From: Candidatus Alcyoniella australis | GTDB lineage: Bacteria > Lernaellota > Lernaellaia > JAVCCG01 > Alcyoniellaceae | Assembly: GCA_030765605.1 (NCBI GenBank) | Contig: JAVCCG010000085.1 | Location: forward strand, 62,001 to 126,000 | Direction of reading: 5' to 3' | DNA length: 64,000 nucleotides | Notes under the pieces: generated by a model | The model's database searches: none | What the model saw: only the letters and a program-made list of their open reading frames with translations | What the model was told of the DNA's origin: nothing | Position numbers and translations under genes: made by a program | Shown: one piece after another, positions 25,699-33,741 of the stretch | Numbering within the stretch: position 1 is the first letter of the stretch | Layout of the letters: each line of letters starts with the position of its first letter

Positions 25699-26469
25699 AT
25701 GGAAGAGCGAATCAGCCAAGCAATCGTTAAAAGCTATTTCGATAAATTACTCGCCAACCTGACCGTAGACGTGGCGATCGTCGGCGCGGGTCCCGCAGGA
25801 TTAGTGGCGGCCCACGACCTGGCCGCAGCCGGGAAAAAAGTCGCGATGTTCGAGCGCAAGCTCGCACCGGGCGGCGGCACCTGGGGCGGCGGCATGCTGT
25901 TCAACGAGGTGGTGGTGCAGCAAGAGGTATTGGAGCTGCTCGACGAGTTCGGCATCGGCCACCGGCCCGCCGGCGACGGTCTGCACACCCTGGATTCGGT
26001 GGAACTGGCCGCCGGGCTGATCCACGGCGCACTCAAGGCCGGGGCCAAAATCTTCAACGCGGTAAGCGTTGAGGACATCGTGTTCCGCGAAGGCTCGGTG
26101 GGCGGAGTGGTGATCAACTGGACCCCGGTGCAGCACATGGGCCTGCACGTCGATCCGTTGGTGGTGACCTCCAAGGCGGTGATCGACGGCACGGGCCACC
26201 CCAGCGAGGTCGCTACCCTGGCCGCACGCAAGGCGGGCATCAGGCTCGATACTCCCTCGGGCGCGGTGATGGGCGAGAAGCCGATGTGGGTCGAAAGCGG
26301 CGAGCAGTCGACCGTGGAGAACACCAAGCAGCTCTACCCCGGGCTCTACGCCACGGGCATGGCGGCCAACAACGTCAGCGGCGGATTCCGGATGGGGCCG
26401 ATCTTCGGCGGCATGCTGCGCAGCGGACGCAAGGTCGCACAGATGATCGTCGAGGATCTCTCCGAGTAG
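25699..26469 (+). CDS. thi4: sulfide-dependent thiazole synthase (Thi4 family)
   Basis: 256 residues. It makes the adenylated thiazole phosphate precursor of thiamine from NAD+ and glycine. The FAD/NAD fold is clear ([18 protein letters not shown], residues 25-42), with the family's [10 protein letters not shown] segment and the C-terminal [13 protein letters not shown]. In yeast Thi4 a cysteine in the loop after the NW motif gives its own sulfur and the enzyme works once. Here that loop reads GLHVDP with His at this position, as in archaeal homologues that use free sulfide catalytically. This implies sulfide-rich, low-oxygen growth. No other thiamine gene is adjacent. Confidence 0.9.
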   Translation: MEERISQAIVKSYFDKLLANLTVDVAIVGAGPAGLVAAHDLAAAGKKVAMFERKLAPGGGTWGGGMLFNEVVVQQEVLELLDEFGIGHRPAGDGLHTLDSVELAAGLIHGALKAGAKIFNAVSVEDIVFREGSVGGVVINWTPVQHMGLHVDPLVVTSKAVIDGTGHPSEVATLAARKAGIRLDTPSGAVMGEKPMWVESGEQSTVENTKQLYPGLYATGMAANNVSGGFRMGPIFGGMLRSGRKVAQMIVEDLSE

Positions 26470-26489
26470 TTAAAAGCAAGGCTCGCGAG

Positions 26490-27617
26490 CTAACCCAGGC
26501 GTCTGGCCTCTTCCAGGGCAAAGCGGTCGGTCATCCCGGCAATATAATCGCAGATCGCGCGCGGCAAACCTTCCTTGTCGGCGATCTCGCGGTACTTGGG
26601 CGGCATCAGCTGCGGACGATTCAGGAAAGTCTCGAACAGCAGATTGATCGAACGCACGGCCTCGTCGCGCGATTGCAGCAGCTTGGGGTGCTCGTAGAGG
26701 TTGCAGCGCAGGAAGGCGCGCAGCTCGTCGCGTAACGGCTCGAACTGTTCGGAGAACACTATCAGCGAGCGCTCCTGCGCGCGCACGTCGTCGATCGAGT
26801 CGATCCTCTCGGCATTGAGCAGGCGGCCCGAGGTCAGCACCGCGTCGTCCATAAAACGACTGATCAGCGCCGAGATCGTGCGCAGCACCAGCCGGCGTTG
26901 ATCGATGTTCGGCCAACGCCGTCTGACCTCGGCGGCGGTCAGCGCCCACAGCCGAACCCGCTCGAGATCATCGAGGGGCAGCAGTCCGGACTCGATGCCG
27001 TCGTCCAGGTCGTGATTGTGGTAGGCGATCTCGTCGGCAAGATTGATCAGCTGGCCCTCGAGCGTGGGCGGGCACGCGCCGTAGAGTTCGGCCTCGGCGA
27101 ACCCGGGACGGTCGTAGATTGTGTTGTGCTTGATGATCCCCTCGCGAAACTCGAAAGTCAGGTTGAGCCCGCGAAACTCCGGGTAGCGCTCCTCGAGAAA
27201 TTCGACCACGCGCAGGCTCTGGCGGTTGTGCTCGAACCCGCCGTGGTCGGACATCAGCCGGTTGAGCGTGGCCTCGCCCGCGTGGCCGAACGGCGTATGT
27301 CCCAGGTCGTGGGCCAGGGCCAGCCCCTCGGCCAGCTCCTGATTGAGTTGCAGCCGGCGGGCGATGCCGCGCGCGATCTGCGCAACCTCGATCGAATGGG
27401 TCAACCGCGTGCGGTAATAGTCACCCTCATGATTGACGAACACCTGGGTCTTGTACTCGAGGCGCCGGAACGCGGCGCAGTGCACGATGCGGTCGCGGTC
27501 GCGCTCAAATGCCGGCCGCGAGTCGCGGAACACCTCTGGATACCGTCTGCCGCAACTGGCGTCGCTGCGCGCTGCATAGGAAGCTAGGGGATAGTTCTCG
27601 GATGAAATCATCTTCAT
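26490..27617 (-). CDS. dgt: dGTP triphosphohydrolase-like HD-domain protein
   Basis: 375 residues. It hydrolyses dNTPs (typically dGTP) to the nucleoside and triphosphate. HD-superfamily metal residues appear in order: RLTHSIEVAQ (His), LAHDLGHTPFGH (His-Asp), and LADEIAYHNHD (Asp), with the N-terminal FRRLEYKTQVF motif of the dGTPase family. Length fits the shorter bacterial type. It overlaps the upstream MoaD-like gene by four bases (ATGA) and converges with thi4 across only 20 bases, with no terminator visible. Confidence 0.9.
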   Translation of the reverse strand: MKMISSENYPLASYAARSDASCGRRYPEVFRDSRPAFERDRDRIVHCAAFRRLEYKTQVFVNHEGDYYRTRLTHSIEVAQIARGIARRLQLNQELAEGLALAHDLGHTPFGHAGEATLNRLMSDHGGFEHNRQSLRVVEFLEERYPEFRGLNLTFEFREGIIKHNTIYDRPGFAEAELYGACPPTLEGQLINLADEIAYHNHDLDDGIESGLLPLDDLERVRLWALTAAEVRRRWPNIDQRRLVLRTISALISRFMDDAVLTSGRLLNAERIDSIDDVRAQERSLIVFSEQFEPLRDELRAFLRCNLYEHPKLLQSRDEAVRSINLLFETFLNRPQLMPPKYREIADKEGLPRAICDYIAGMTDRFALEEARRLG

Positions 27618-27892
27618 CCGCCGCCGATCGCGGGAAAGATCGCGATTTCGTCCCCGTCGCTGAGCACGGTTTGGTGCCCGTCGAGTCGCCGCACGTCGAC
27701 TCGGTCGACGTAGACCGCGACGTGTCGATGCGGCGTGCGGTCTTTATCGTAAATCCGTGAGGCGAATCCGGGGAACAGCTCGTCGAGCCGCGCAACGGCC
27801 TGGCTCACATCATCGGCCTCGAGCTGAACTTGGCGTTGATTGCCCGCGAGCTTGAGCAGCGCCAGGGGAACTGTAACTTGGACTTTAGCCAT
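27614..27892 (-). CDS. MoaD/ThiS-family sulfur-carrier protein
   Basis: 92 residues from ATG 27892; an ATG 15 bases earlier is also possible, and neither has a clear SD. It has a ubiquitin-like beta-grasp pattern with the DGDEIAIFPAIGGG ending. The terminal Gly-Gly is where a sulfur carrier is adenylated and thiocarboxylated, and sulfur is then passed to molybdopterin, thiazole or an amino-acid pathway. Here the end is GGG, one residue longer than usual. No E1-like ThiF/MoeB or MoaE partner is in the window. It is directly coupled to dgt, which is not an obvious pathway partner. Confidence 0.8.
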   Translation of the reverse strand: MAKVQVTVPLALLKLAGNQRQVQLEADDVSQAVARLDELFPGFASRIYDKDRTPHRHVAVYVDRVDVRRLDGHQTVLSDGDEIAIFPAIGGG

Positions 27893-28030
27893 CGCAGCGA
27901 TTGTCATTGGGGCTGGGGCGGCAAGTCAACCCTTCGGCTCTCCGGCCTTGTGGCCGGGCTTGGAAAATCAATCTAAACGGCGTCGAATTATCGCAAACCG
28001 CTTACCACTAATAATCCTAGTCATCCGACC

Positions 28031-28059
28031 TTGACCGAAAAACTTCCAATTTCTATACT
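28031..28059 (+). promoter_or_regulatory. promoter of the porin-cytochrome unit
   Basis: TTGACC (28031-28036), an exact 17-base spacer and TATACT (28054-28059). RNA would start near 28066, about 63 bases before the GTG start. Confidence 0.65.
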
Positions 28060-28128
28060 AACAAGAATTTTCTTAATGACATGTTCCTGTCTAGCCAGCA
28101 CAGATACTGATAATTGAGAGGACTTTTC

Positions 28129-29424
28129 GTGCTCCGAAAAACACTCCTCAGCTGCTGTATTCTCGTCCTGCTGCTCGGTTCAACGGCATACTCCGCTGAC
28201 ATCTACGTGCGCTCGATCACCATGCCGTACTACTTCCAGACTTATTACGCGGACGAGAACACCGACCGGCTACCGGTCTACCAATTCCTCAGCACCAGCC
28301 TGGCCGATTTCGGCGCCCAGGGACTTAGCATCCACGCCTCGGGCTGGGGCCGAATCGAATCGATGGATCGGCCCAATTTCGAGCCCTGGGAACAAGTCGA
28401 TCAGAACGACGAGGAATTGCCGATAGGCGACGGCGACCTGACCTACGGCTTCCTGCAGTACGAAGGGCCCGAGAACTTGTTCACGATCAGGGCCGGCCGG
28501 ATGATGCTCGGGCCCTCGCTGATCGTCGAACCGTTCGACGGCGGTAGCTTCGTCGGCCGCTTCCCGATCGGGCTCAACCTGACCTGGTTCGGCGGCGCGC
28601 CGGTGGTCAGCTCGATCGGTGATCGCGAGGGCGACTGGATCTTCGGCGGGCGACTGGATTACGCCCTTGATCCGTTCTTCGAGTTCGCCGCGACGTACAC
28701 CAAGAAGATCGAAGAGCGCACCATCGACAACGAGATCGCCGGCCTGCAGCTCAACTCCACGCCGCTGCCCTGGTTCGCCTTCTCGGGCCACATCTATTTC
28801 GATACGCGGATGGCCGAGGTCTACGACGGCGAGAGCATGGCCGTGTTCCGCCCACTGGGCGGATCCAAGATCATCGCGCTCTACGAGCGGGTGACGCCCT
28901 CGACGCTGTTGGGCAAGGCCAGCCCGCTCTCCGTCTTCACCATGGACGCCTACCACCACGGTCAGCTGGCCACGACCTTCGTGTTTATGACGCATCTCGA
29001 GGCTCGCGCCGAGTACGGCATTGTGGCGTTCGAGGACAAAGCGCTGGGCGACCCCTCGCACCGCGCCTCGGGTGGCCTGGCAGTAATCTACGGCAAGCAG
29101 TTGGCCAACAGCCTCGGGATTCAGTACGTCTACCTCAACGATCCGCAGCGCGGCTACAACCAAGCGCGCATGTATTACCGCCAGGGCTTCGCCAAGCGGC
29201 TGTTCTGCACCGCCGACGTGGCCGGCACGCTGCTGGACGAGGAGATCTACGAACAAGACGTATCGCTGAGCGCCACCGGGACCTTCGGCATCGACATCAC
29301 CGATTATTTCCAAATCGTCGGATCGACGACCTACGTTCAAAATCCGTTCTACGAAGATGAAGTGCGGGGGCTGCTGAAGCTCTCCTTCAACGTAGACAAA
29401 ACCTTCTGGAGTTCCGACCAATGA
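28129..29424 (+). CDS. outer-membrane beta-barrel protein, candidate cytochrome conduit porin
   Basis: 431 residues from GTG 28129, with GAGAGGA six bases upstream; a TTG at 28114 overlaps that SD. The signal peptide is at 1-22 (ending AYSA). The mature protein is a run of alternating-polarity beta strands rich in Tyr, Phe, Gly and Thr, with no soluble enzyme motif, as expected for a barrel of roughly 16-20 strands. Its stop overlaps the start of a 13-haem cytochrome (ATGA). By analogy with MtrB- and OmbB-type systems it could sheath or hold cytochromes across the outer membrane, although it is shorter than MtrB. It may also be a simple porin. Confidence 0.7.
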   Translation: MLRKTLLSCCILVLLLGSTAYSADIYVRSITMPYYFQTYYADENTDRLPVYQFLSTSLADFGAQGLSIHASGWGRIESMDRPNFEPWEQVDQNDEELPIGDGDLTYGFLQYEGPENLFTIRAGRMMLGPSLIVEPFDGGSFVGRFPIGLNLTWFGGAPVVSSIGDREGDWIFGGRLDYALDPFFEFAATYTKKIEERTIDNEIAGLQLNSTPLPWFAFSGHIYFDTRMAEVYDGESMAVFRPLGGSKIIALYERVTPSTLLGKASPLSVFTMDAYHHGQLATTFVFMTHLEARAEYGIVAFEDKALGDPSHRASGGLAVIYGKQLANSLGIQYVYLNDPQRGYNQARMYYRQGFAKRLFCTADVAGTLLDEEIYEQDVSLSATGTFGIDITDYFQIVGSTTYVQNPFYEDEVRGLLKLSFNVDKTFWSSDQ

Positions 29425-30479
29425 GCAGCAGCCCACGCTCTAAAGCGACGCTGATCGTCGTTGTTGTGCTGTGCCTGCTGGTGTCGGGGATTGCCCTGGG
29501 GCAGCATCGGCGCGGCAAACGCGCCTCCGACATCCGCATCGTGCATCAGAAGCATATCGATCGGAACATGGCCTGCCTGGACTGCCACGCCAACATCCGC
29601 GAGCACACCGGCGCCAACCGGATCTATCCGCCCAAGTCGATTTGCGACAGTTGCCACGACGTGAAGGACCGCGAACAATGCGGGCTGTGTCACGTCGAGA
29701 TCGCGCGCGTCGAGGACTCGGTGGGTTACGGCGACGAGATCCGGCCGATTGTCTTCTCCCACGCCGATCACCCGCAGACAATGGACGACTGCGAGGACTG
29801 CCACGGCTACGGCGGCAGGCTCGATCCGAGCGTGCTCGACCACGAGGACTGTAACGCCTGCCACAGCGAGGCGATCGAGAACCTGCAGTGCGCGCTTTGC
29901 CACCGCACCTTCCAGTCGATCGGCCTGAGCAAGCTGTCCAACTTCTCGCACAAAGACAACTTCCTCACCGACCATCCCGGATTCGCCAGGCTGACCACAC
30001 GCACCTGCTCGCAGTGCCACCATCTCGACTTCTGTACCGACTGCCACAACAAACGCGAGGGCGTGTTGCGCTCATCGGTCAAGTTCCCCGAACTGGTGCG
30101 CCGCAGCTTCATCCATCGCGGCGACTGGATCACGACCCACGCAGCCGAGACCGGCTTCCAGCAGGAGCGCTGCCTGAAGTGCCACACGATCAACACCTGT
30201 CAGAGCTGCCACGCCCGCAACGGCAAGGGGCCGCAGTCCGAGGTCAAGCTGATGACCCATCCCAAGGGCTGGATCAATCCCAACAGCTCTAAATTCCACG
30301 GGCCGGAGGCCAGGCGCCGCATCATCGAGTGCGCCTCGTGCCACGACAGGGGCCCGGGCAGCAACTGCATCCGTTGCCACTCGCTGCCCCAGAACAATCC
30401 GCATCCCTCGGGCTGGACGACCGCTCCGGGAATTGAGCGCGGGAAAGACCGTCCATGCTCGTTCTGCCACAAGGATTGA
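29421..30479 (+). CDS. exported 13-haem cytochrome c
   Basis: 352 residues. A hydrophobic signal segment (about 9-27, VVVVLCLLVSGIALG) directs export. I count thirteen CXXCH haem-binding motifs: CLDCH, CDSCH, CGLCH, CEDCH, CNACH, CALCH, CSQCH, CTDCH, CLKCH, CQSCH, CASCH, CIRCH and CSFCH. Extra histidines precede many of them and can be axial ligands (bis-His), as in c7/NrfB-like chains. About one haem per 25 residues indicates an electron wire rather than an enzyme. It is translationally coupled to the upstream barrel and eight bases before the tetrahaem lipoprotein. Confidence 0.92.
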   Translation: MSSSPRSKATLIVVVVLCLLVSGIALGQHRRGKRASDIRIVHQKHIDRNMACLDCHANIREHTGANRIYPPKSICDSCHDVKDREQCGLCHVEIARVEDSVGYGDEIRPIVFSHADHPQTMDDCEDCHGYGGRLDPSVLDHEDCNACHSEAIENLQCALCHRTFQSIGLSKLSNFSHKDNFLTDHPGFARLTTRTCSQCHHLDFCTDCHNKREGVLRSSVKFPELVRRSFIHRGDWITTHAAETGFQQERCLKCHTINTCQSCHARNGKGPQSEVKLMTHPKGWINPNSSKFHGPEARRRIIECASCHDRGPGSNCIRCHSLPQNNPHPSGWTTAPGIERGKDRPCSFCHKD

Positions 30480-30487
30480 GGCTGACA

Positions 30488-30862
30488 ATGGCTGGTATAA
30501 AATCGTCTATCGTCTGGTCGCTGCTGATCGCGCTGGCGCTGGCATCGCTGGTCTCGGGATGCGCGGAGCCCAATCCGGACGCGCCCACCGGCAGCGAGGA
30601 CCAGATCTACAGCGGCCCGCAAGCGCCGGCCTGGCATCATCCCGAATCTCAATGCACCGAGTGCCACGAGGATATGGTCTGCACCGGCTGGAATTCCCCG
30701 AATCAGTGCGTCTTGTGCCACGAGGTTCAGCCCGGTCCGGAGATTCCGACGATCACCCACGGCGAGCGGCCGGACTACTCCTGCATCGAGCAGGGATGTC
30801 ACTACAACGTGCACGGCGGTGTACACTCCGACGATCAGTGTTTGGCCTGCCACTCGTATTGA
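30488..30862 (+). CDS. tetrahaem cytochrome c lipoprotein
   Basis: 124 residues from ATG 30488, with GAGG six bases upstream. The signal sequence ends in the lipobox LVSGC (Cys about 24), so the protein is lipid-anchored. Haem motifs are CTECH, CVLCH, CLACH and the unusual CIEQGCH, a CX4CH site of the type found in Desulfovibrio cytochrome c3. A further Cys (MVCTGW) has no His partner. Placed after the barrel and the 13-haem protein, it may be the outer-surface or periplasm-facing end of an electron conduit; which leaflet it occupies cannot be told from sequence. Confidence 0.88.
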   Translation: MAGIKSSIVWSLLIALALASLVSGCAEPNPDAPTGSEDQIYSGPQAPAWHHPESQCTECHEDMVCTGWNSPNQCVLCHEVQPGPEIPTITHGERPDYSCIEQGCHYNVHGGVHSDDQCLACHSY

Positions 30863-30923
30863 GCGATAAGCGGCCGGGCTGATCGACTGCCGCAACATAG
30901 GATTTAAACCCAATTCTCCTCGG

Positions 30924-33446
30924 ATGTCCGAAGTGAGTACTGAACAGCCCCCCAAGACCTCATCCGACTCCAAGGGATCCTCGCTGATTCGCAACGAACA
31001 GTTTCTCGAGGCGACCCTCGAGTTCGTCCAGGCCATCAGCGGTACGATCGTCAACGTCAACCGCTACCCGCCGGGCAGCGCGGCGATCTCAATGGCCATC
31101 GAACGCGCAATTAAATCTTTGAACGAGGCCTTCGAGTTCTCTGCCACGATCAGCCTCGGACAAGCCGACGACCTGTTGCTGATCGACGACACCGTGCTCG
31201 GTGAGAAAATCCAAAAACGAGGATACGTGCAGGGGTTCGTCAAGAACCTCGTGGGCCGCCAAGTCCAGAGCATCTCGTTCGACAAGGGGTTGGACGAAGA
31301 GGAGCTGGTCCAGTTCCTGCGTGTGCTGGGAACGCGCAGGGAAGATCTCGATAAAGAGGGCACGCTGCACGAGGTGATGAACAAGCGCGGCATCACCAAA
31401 ATCAAGGTCGACGAAAAGATCTACATCGCCTTAGCCAAGGACCAGGCCGTCGCCAACAAGAGCGACCTGGAGCGGCTGGCCTCCTCCGGCGGCATGAACA
31501 TCAGCGCTGAGGGCGTGTCCAGCGGTATGTTCATCAAATTCCTGATGAGCAAACTGCCGATAGACGATCTGCAGAACATCGACTACAGCGACAGACAGAT
31601 CAACGAGATGCGCGAGGAGGACTTCCCCAAGGTCGCCCGCGCCATCGCAATGGCCATCGAGGGCCAGACGCTAAGTGTGGGCCGGGGCGGCGACGAGCAC
31701 GAGGACGGCGAAGTCGCCCAAGGGGCGCGGATCAAGAATTTGACCGACACGATCGTCAAAGTCAGTCAGACGATCGCCAAGTTCCCCCAGCCTGAAGTGC
31801 AGACCAAGCTGATCGATAACTTCCTCAAGGTCGTGGTCAACTTCCAGCCGCATACGCTGACCCGCGTGCTGGTCGACACCATCGATGAGGACGTCAGTAA
31901 AATCGGAATTAAGAAACGGATCATCGAGCACATCGGCCCGGACAAGCGCGCCGACATCCTCGAGGTGATTCAGGAGAACTACACCTCGATCATCGGCGGC
32001 ATCGCCCCGGATGACTTCGAGGTCAAACGCGAGGTGGTGCTTGAAAGCGCCAGGGTGCTGGCCGCGCTGCTCGACATCAGCGCCAAGCTCGGCGAGACCC
32101 AGATGCTTGATCGCGGAAAAAAGATGATCCAGACCGCCGAGGTGCTGGTGCGCGAAATGGCCAAACCCGAGGGGCTGCTGTTGATCAAGCTCAAACGTCT
32201 GATCACCCAGCCGCCCGCGGAACTGATCAAGCCCGAGGTCTCTAAACACCTACCCGGGCTGATGGACCGCGTGATCTCGCACAATCGTTACGACGTGGCC
32301 AAGCGCCTGCTCGAACACGTCGGCGACAACCTCAAAGTCGCGTCGGCCGACGACCGTATTACGGCCGCGCGTGTGCTCAGCGCCGGATTGGTCAAGCTGG
32401 TCCGCTCGCAAAAGCCACTGAGCATCGACGACGGTCTGAAGATGCTGACCTCCGGAATCGCCAAAGAGCAGCAGCCCGAGGTGCGGCTGGTCGAGTTGCA
32501 GGAACTCGGCGGACTGATCGACGAGGCGATCGATGCCCGGGCATTCGGTTCCCTCACAAAATTAATCGATTATCTTCCGGCGCTGAAAAAGGCGCTGAAC
32601 GGATCGGACGAGCAGGCGGCCAAGGCACTGGCCACGGTCGACGCCAAGATCTCGTCCAACCGCGAGCTTGTCATGCAGCTGATCGAGAGCTACGGCGGAA
32701 ATAACGACGCGCAATCGCGGACCGCCGAAAAGGCAATCATGTCCATCGATCGCGCCAAGCTAGGATCGCAACTGCTCGACCTGCTACGCGACAGCGACGA
32801 CCGGCGCGCGCGCAAGAAATGCCTGACGCTGCTTTCCAAGATGGCCCGTCAGCTCCAGAACGAGCTGCTCTCGCGAGCCGCGAACCCGGACAACCAATGG
32901 TACTTCGACCGCAACCTGGCGCTGCTGCTGGGCGACGCGGGAACGCCGCAGGCGATCGCAGCCATCGACAAGCTGCTGGACCATAATGAGGAACGCGTAC
33001 GTAAAGCCTGCGTACAGTCGTTGATCAAGATTAACAGTGGGCAGGCCAACGATCTGCTGATCAAGTCGATCGACGATTCGAGTTCAATAATCAGGCGTCA
33101 GGTCGTCAACCATTTCCGCACCAACTCCAGCCGCAAGGCGGTTGACAGGCTGATCGCACTAATCAAAGACAGCGCGGTCGTCTACAGCCAGCCCCATGAG
33201 GATTTAGTGCTGGACGTGTGCCAGGCGCTGGGCAAGATCGGCGACCCACGGGCGATCGAACCGCTGGCCGAATGCCTCAAGCCCGACGGGCTGTTCGCGC
33301 GCAATAAAAAGAGCGACAACGTGATGGTCGCCGCTGCCAACGCCCTGGGAGATATCAAGAACGACGAGGCACAGACCGTGCTGGCCAAGAACAAGCGGCA
33401 CCGCAAGTCGGCCGTGGCCCAGGCAATCAAGCAAATTTTAAGCTAA
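30924..33446 (+). CDS. large cytoplasmic HEAT-repeat protein
   Basis: 840 residues without signal peptide or membrane helix. Residues 20-180 form a conserved-looking helical start (NRYPPGSAAISMAIERA; GLDEEELVQFLRVLG). Much of the rest is helical, and from about 640 on there are recognisable HEAT/PBS-lyase-like repeats (AIAAIDKLLDHNEERVRKA; IDDSSSIIRRQVVNHF; LGKIGDPRAIEPLAECL). Such alpha-solenoids bind partner proteins. It begins 61 bases after the cytochrome lipoprotein, with no clear SD for its ATG, and may or may not belong to that operon. Function unknown. Confidence 0.75.
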   Translation: MSEVSTEQPPKTSSDSKGSSLIRNEQFLEATLEFVQAISGTIVNVNRYPPGSAAISMAIERAIKSLNEAFEFSATISLGQADDLLLIDDTVLGEKIQKRGYVQGFVKNLVGRQVQSISFDKGLDEEELVQFLRVLGTRREDLDKEGTLHEVMNKRGITKIKVDEKIYIALAKDQAVANKSDLERLASSGGMNISAEGVSSGMFIKFLMSKLPIDDLQNIDYSDRQINEMREEDFPKVARAIAMAIEGQTLSVGRGGDEHEDGEVAQGARIKNLTDTIVKVSQTIAKFPQPEVQTKLIDNFLKVVVNFQPHTLTRVLVDTIDEDVSKIGIKKRIIEHIGPDKRADILEVIQENYTSIIGGIAPDDFEVKREVVLESARVLAALLDISAKLGETQMLDRGKKMIQTAEVLVREMAKPEGLLLIKLKRLITQPPAELIKPEVSKHLPGLMDRVISHNRYDVAKRLLEHVGDNLKVASADDRITAARVLSAGLVKLVRSQKPLSIDDGLKMLTSGIAKEQQPEVRLVELQELGGLIDEAIDARAFGSLTKLIDYLPALKKALNGSDEQAAKALATVDAKISSNRELVMQLIESYGGNNDAQSRTAEKAIMSIDRAKLGSQLLDLLRDSDDRRARKKCLTLLSKMARQLQNELLSRAANPDNQWYFDRNLALLLGDAGTPQAIAAIDKLLDHNEERVRKACVQSLIKINSGQANDLLIKSIDDSSSIIRRQVVNHFRTNSSRKAVDRLIALIKDSAVVYSQPHEDLVLDVCQALGKIGDPRAIEPLAECLKPDGLFARNKKSDNVMVAAANALGDIKNDEAQTVLAKNKRHRKSAVAQAIKQILS

Positions 33447-33492
33447 TTTAAAATTATCGTAATACACGAGCCTTGCCGCAGCTGATAGCCGC

Positions 33493-33741
33493 CTAATCGA
33501 CCTTTTTCCGCATTCCGTCCACGGAATCCTCGATTACCTCGACCGCATCGTCCGCCAGGTCCTCGGCTCCGTCCGTTGCACGTTCGATAGTCTTTTTTAC
33601 CGGCCGCTCCACGTTATGATGCCAGCCCACGGCCTTGCGCGCCTCGTGGCAGATGTCGGAAAAGATCCCGTCGCCCCCGGCGATCCCGAATATGAACATC
33701 GCCAGGATCCCGAACACGACTCCGATTGAAAATCGCTTCAT
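33493..33741 (-). CDS. small single-pass membrane or exported protein
   Basis: 82 residues. Hydrophobic segment at 6-24, then an amphipathic, charged helix rich in Asp, Glu and Lys (about 40-82). A strong SD (GGGGAGGGG) precedes the ATG, which overlaps the waaA stop as ATGA. It is the last gene of the lipid A operon. No family is recognised; the position suggests an envelope role. Confidence 0.65.
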   Translation of the reverse strand: MKRFSIGVVFGILAMFIFGIAGGDGIFSDICHEARKAVGWHHNVERPVKKTIERATDGAEDLADDAVEVIEDSVDGMRKKVD

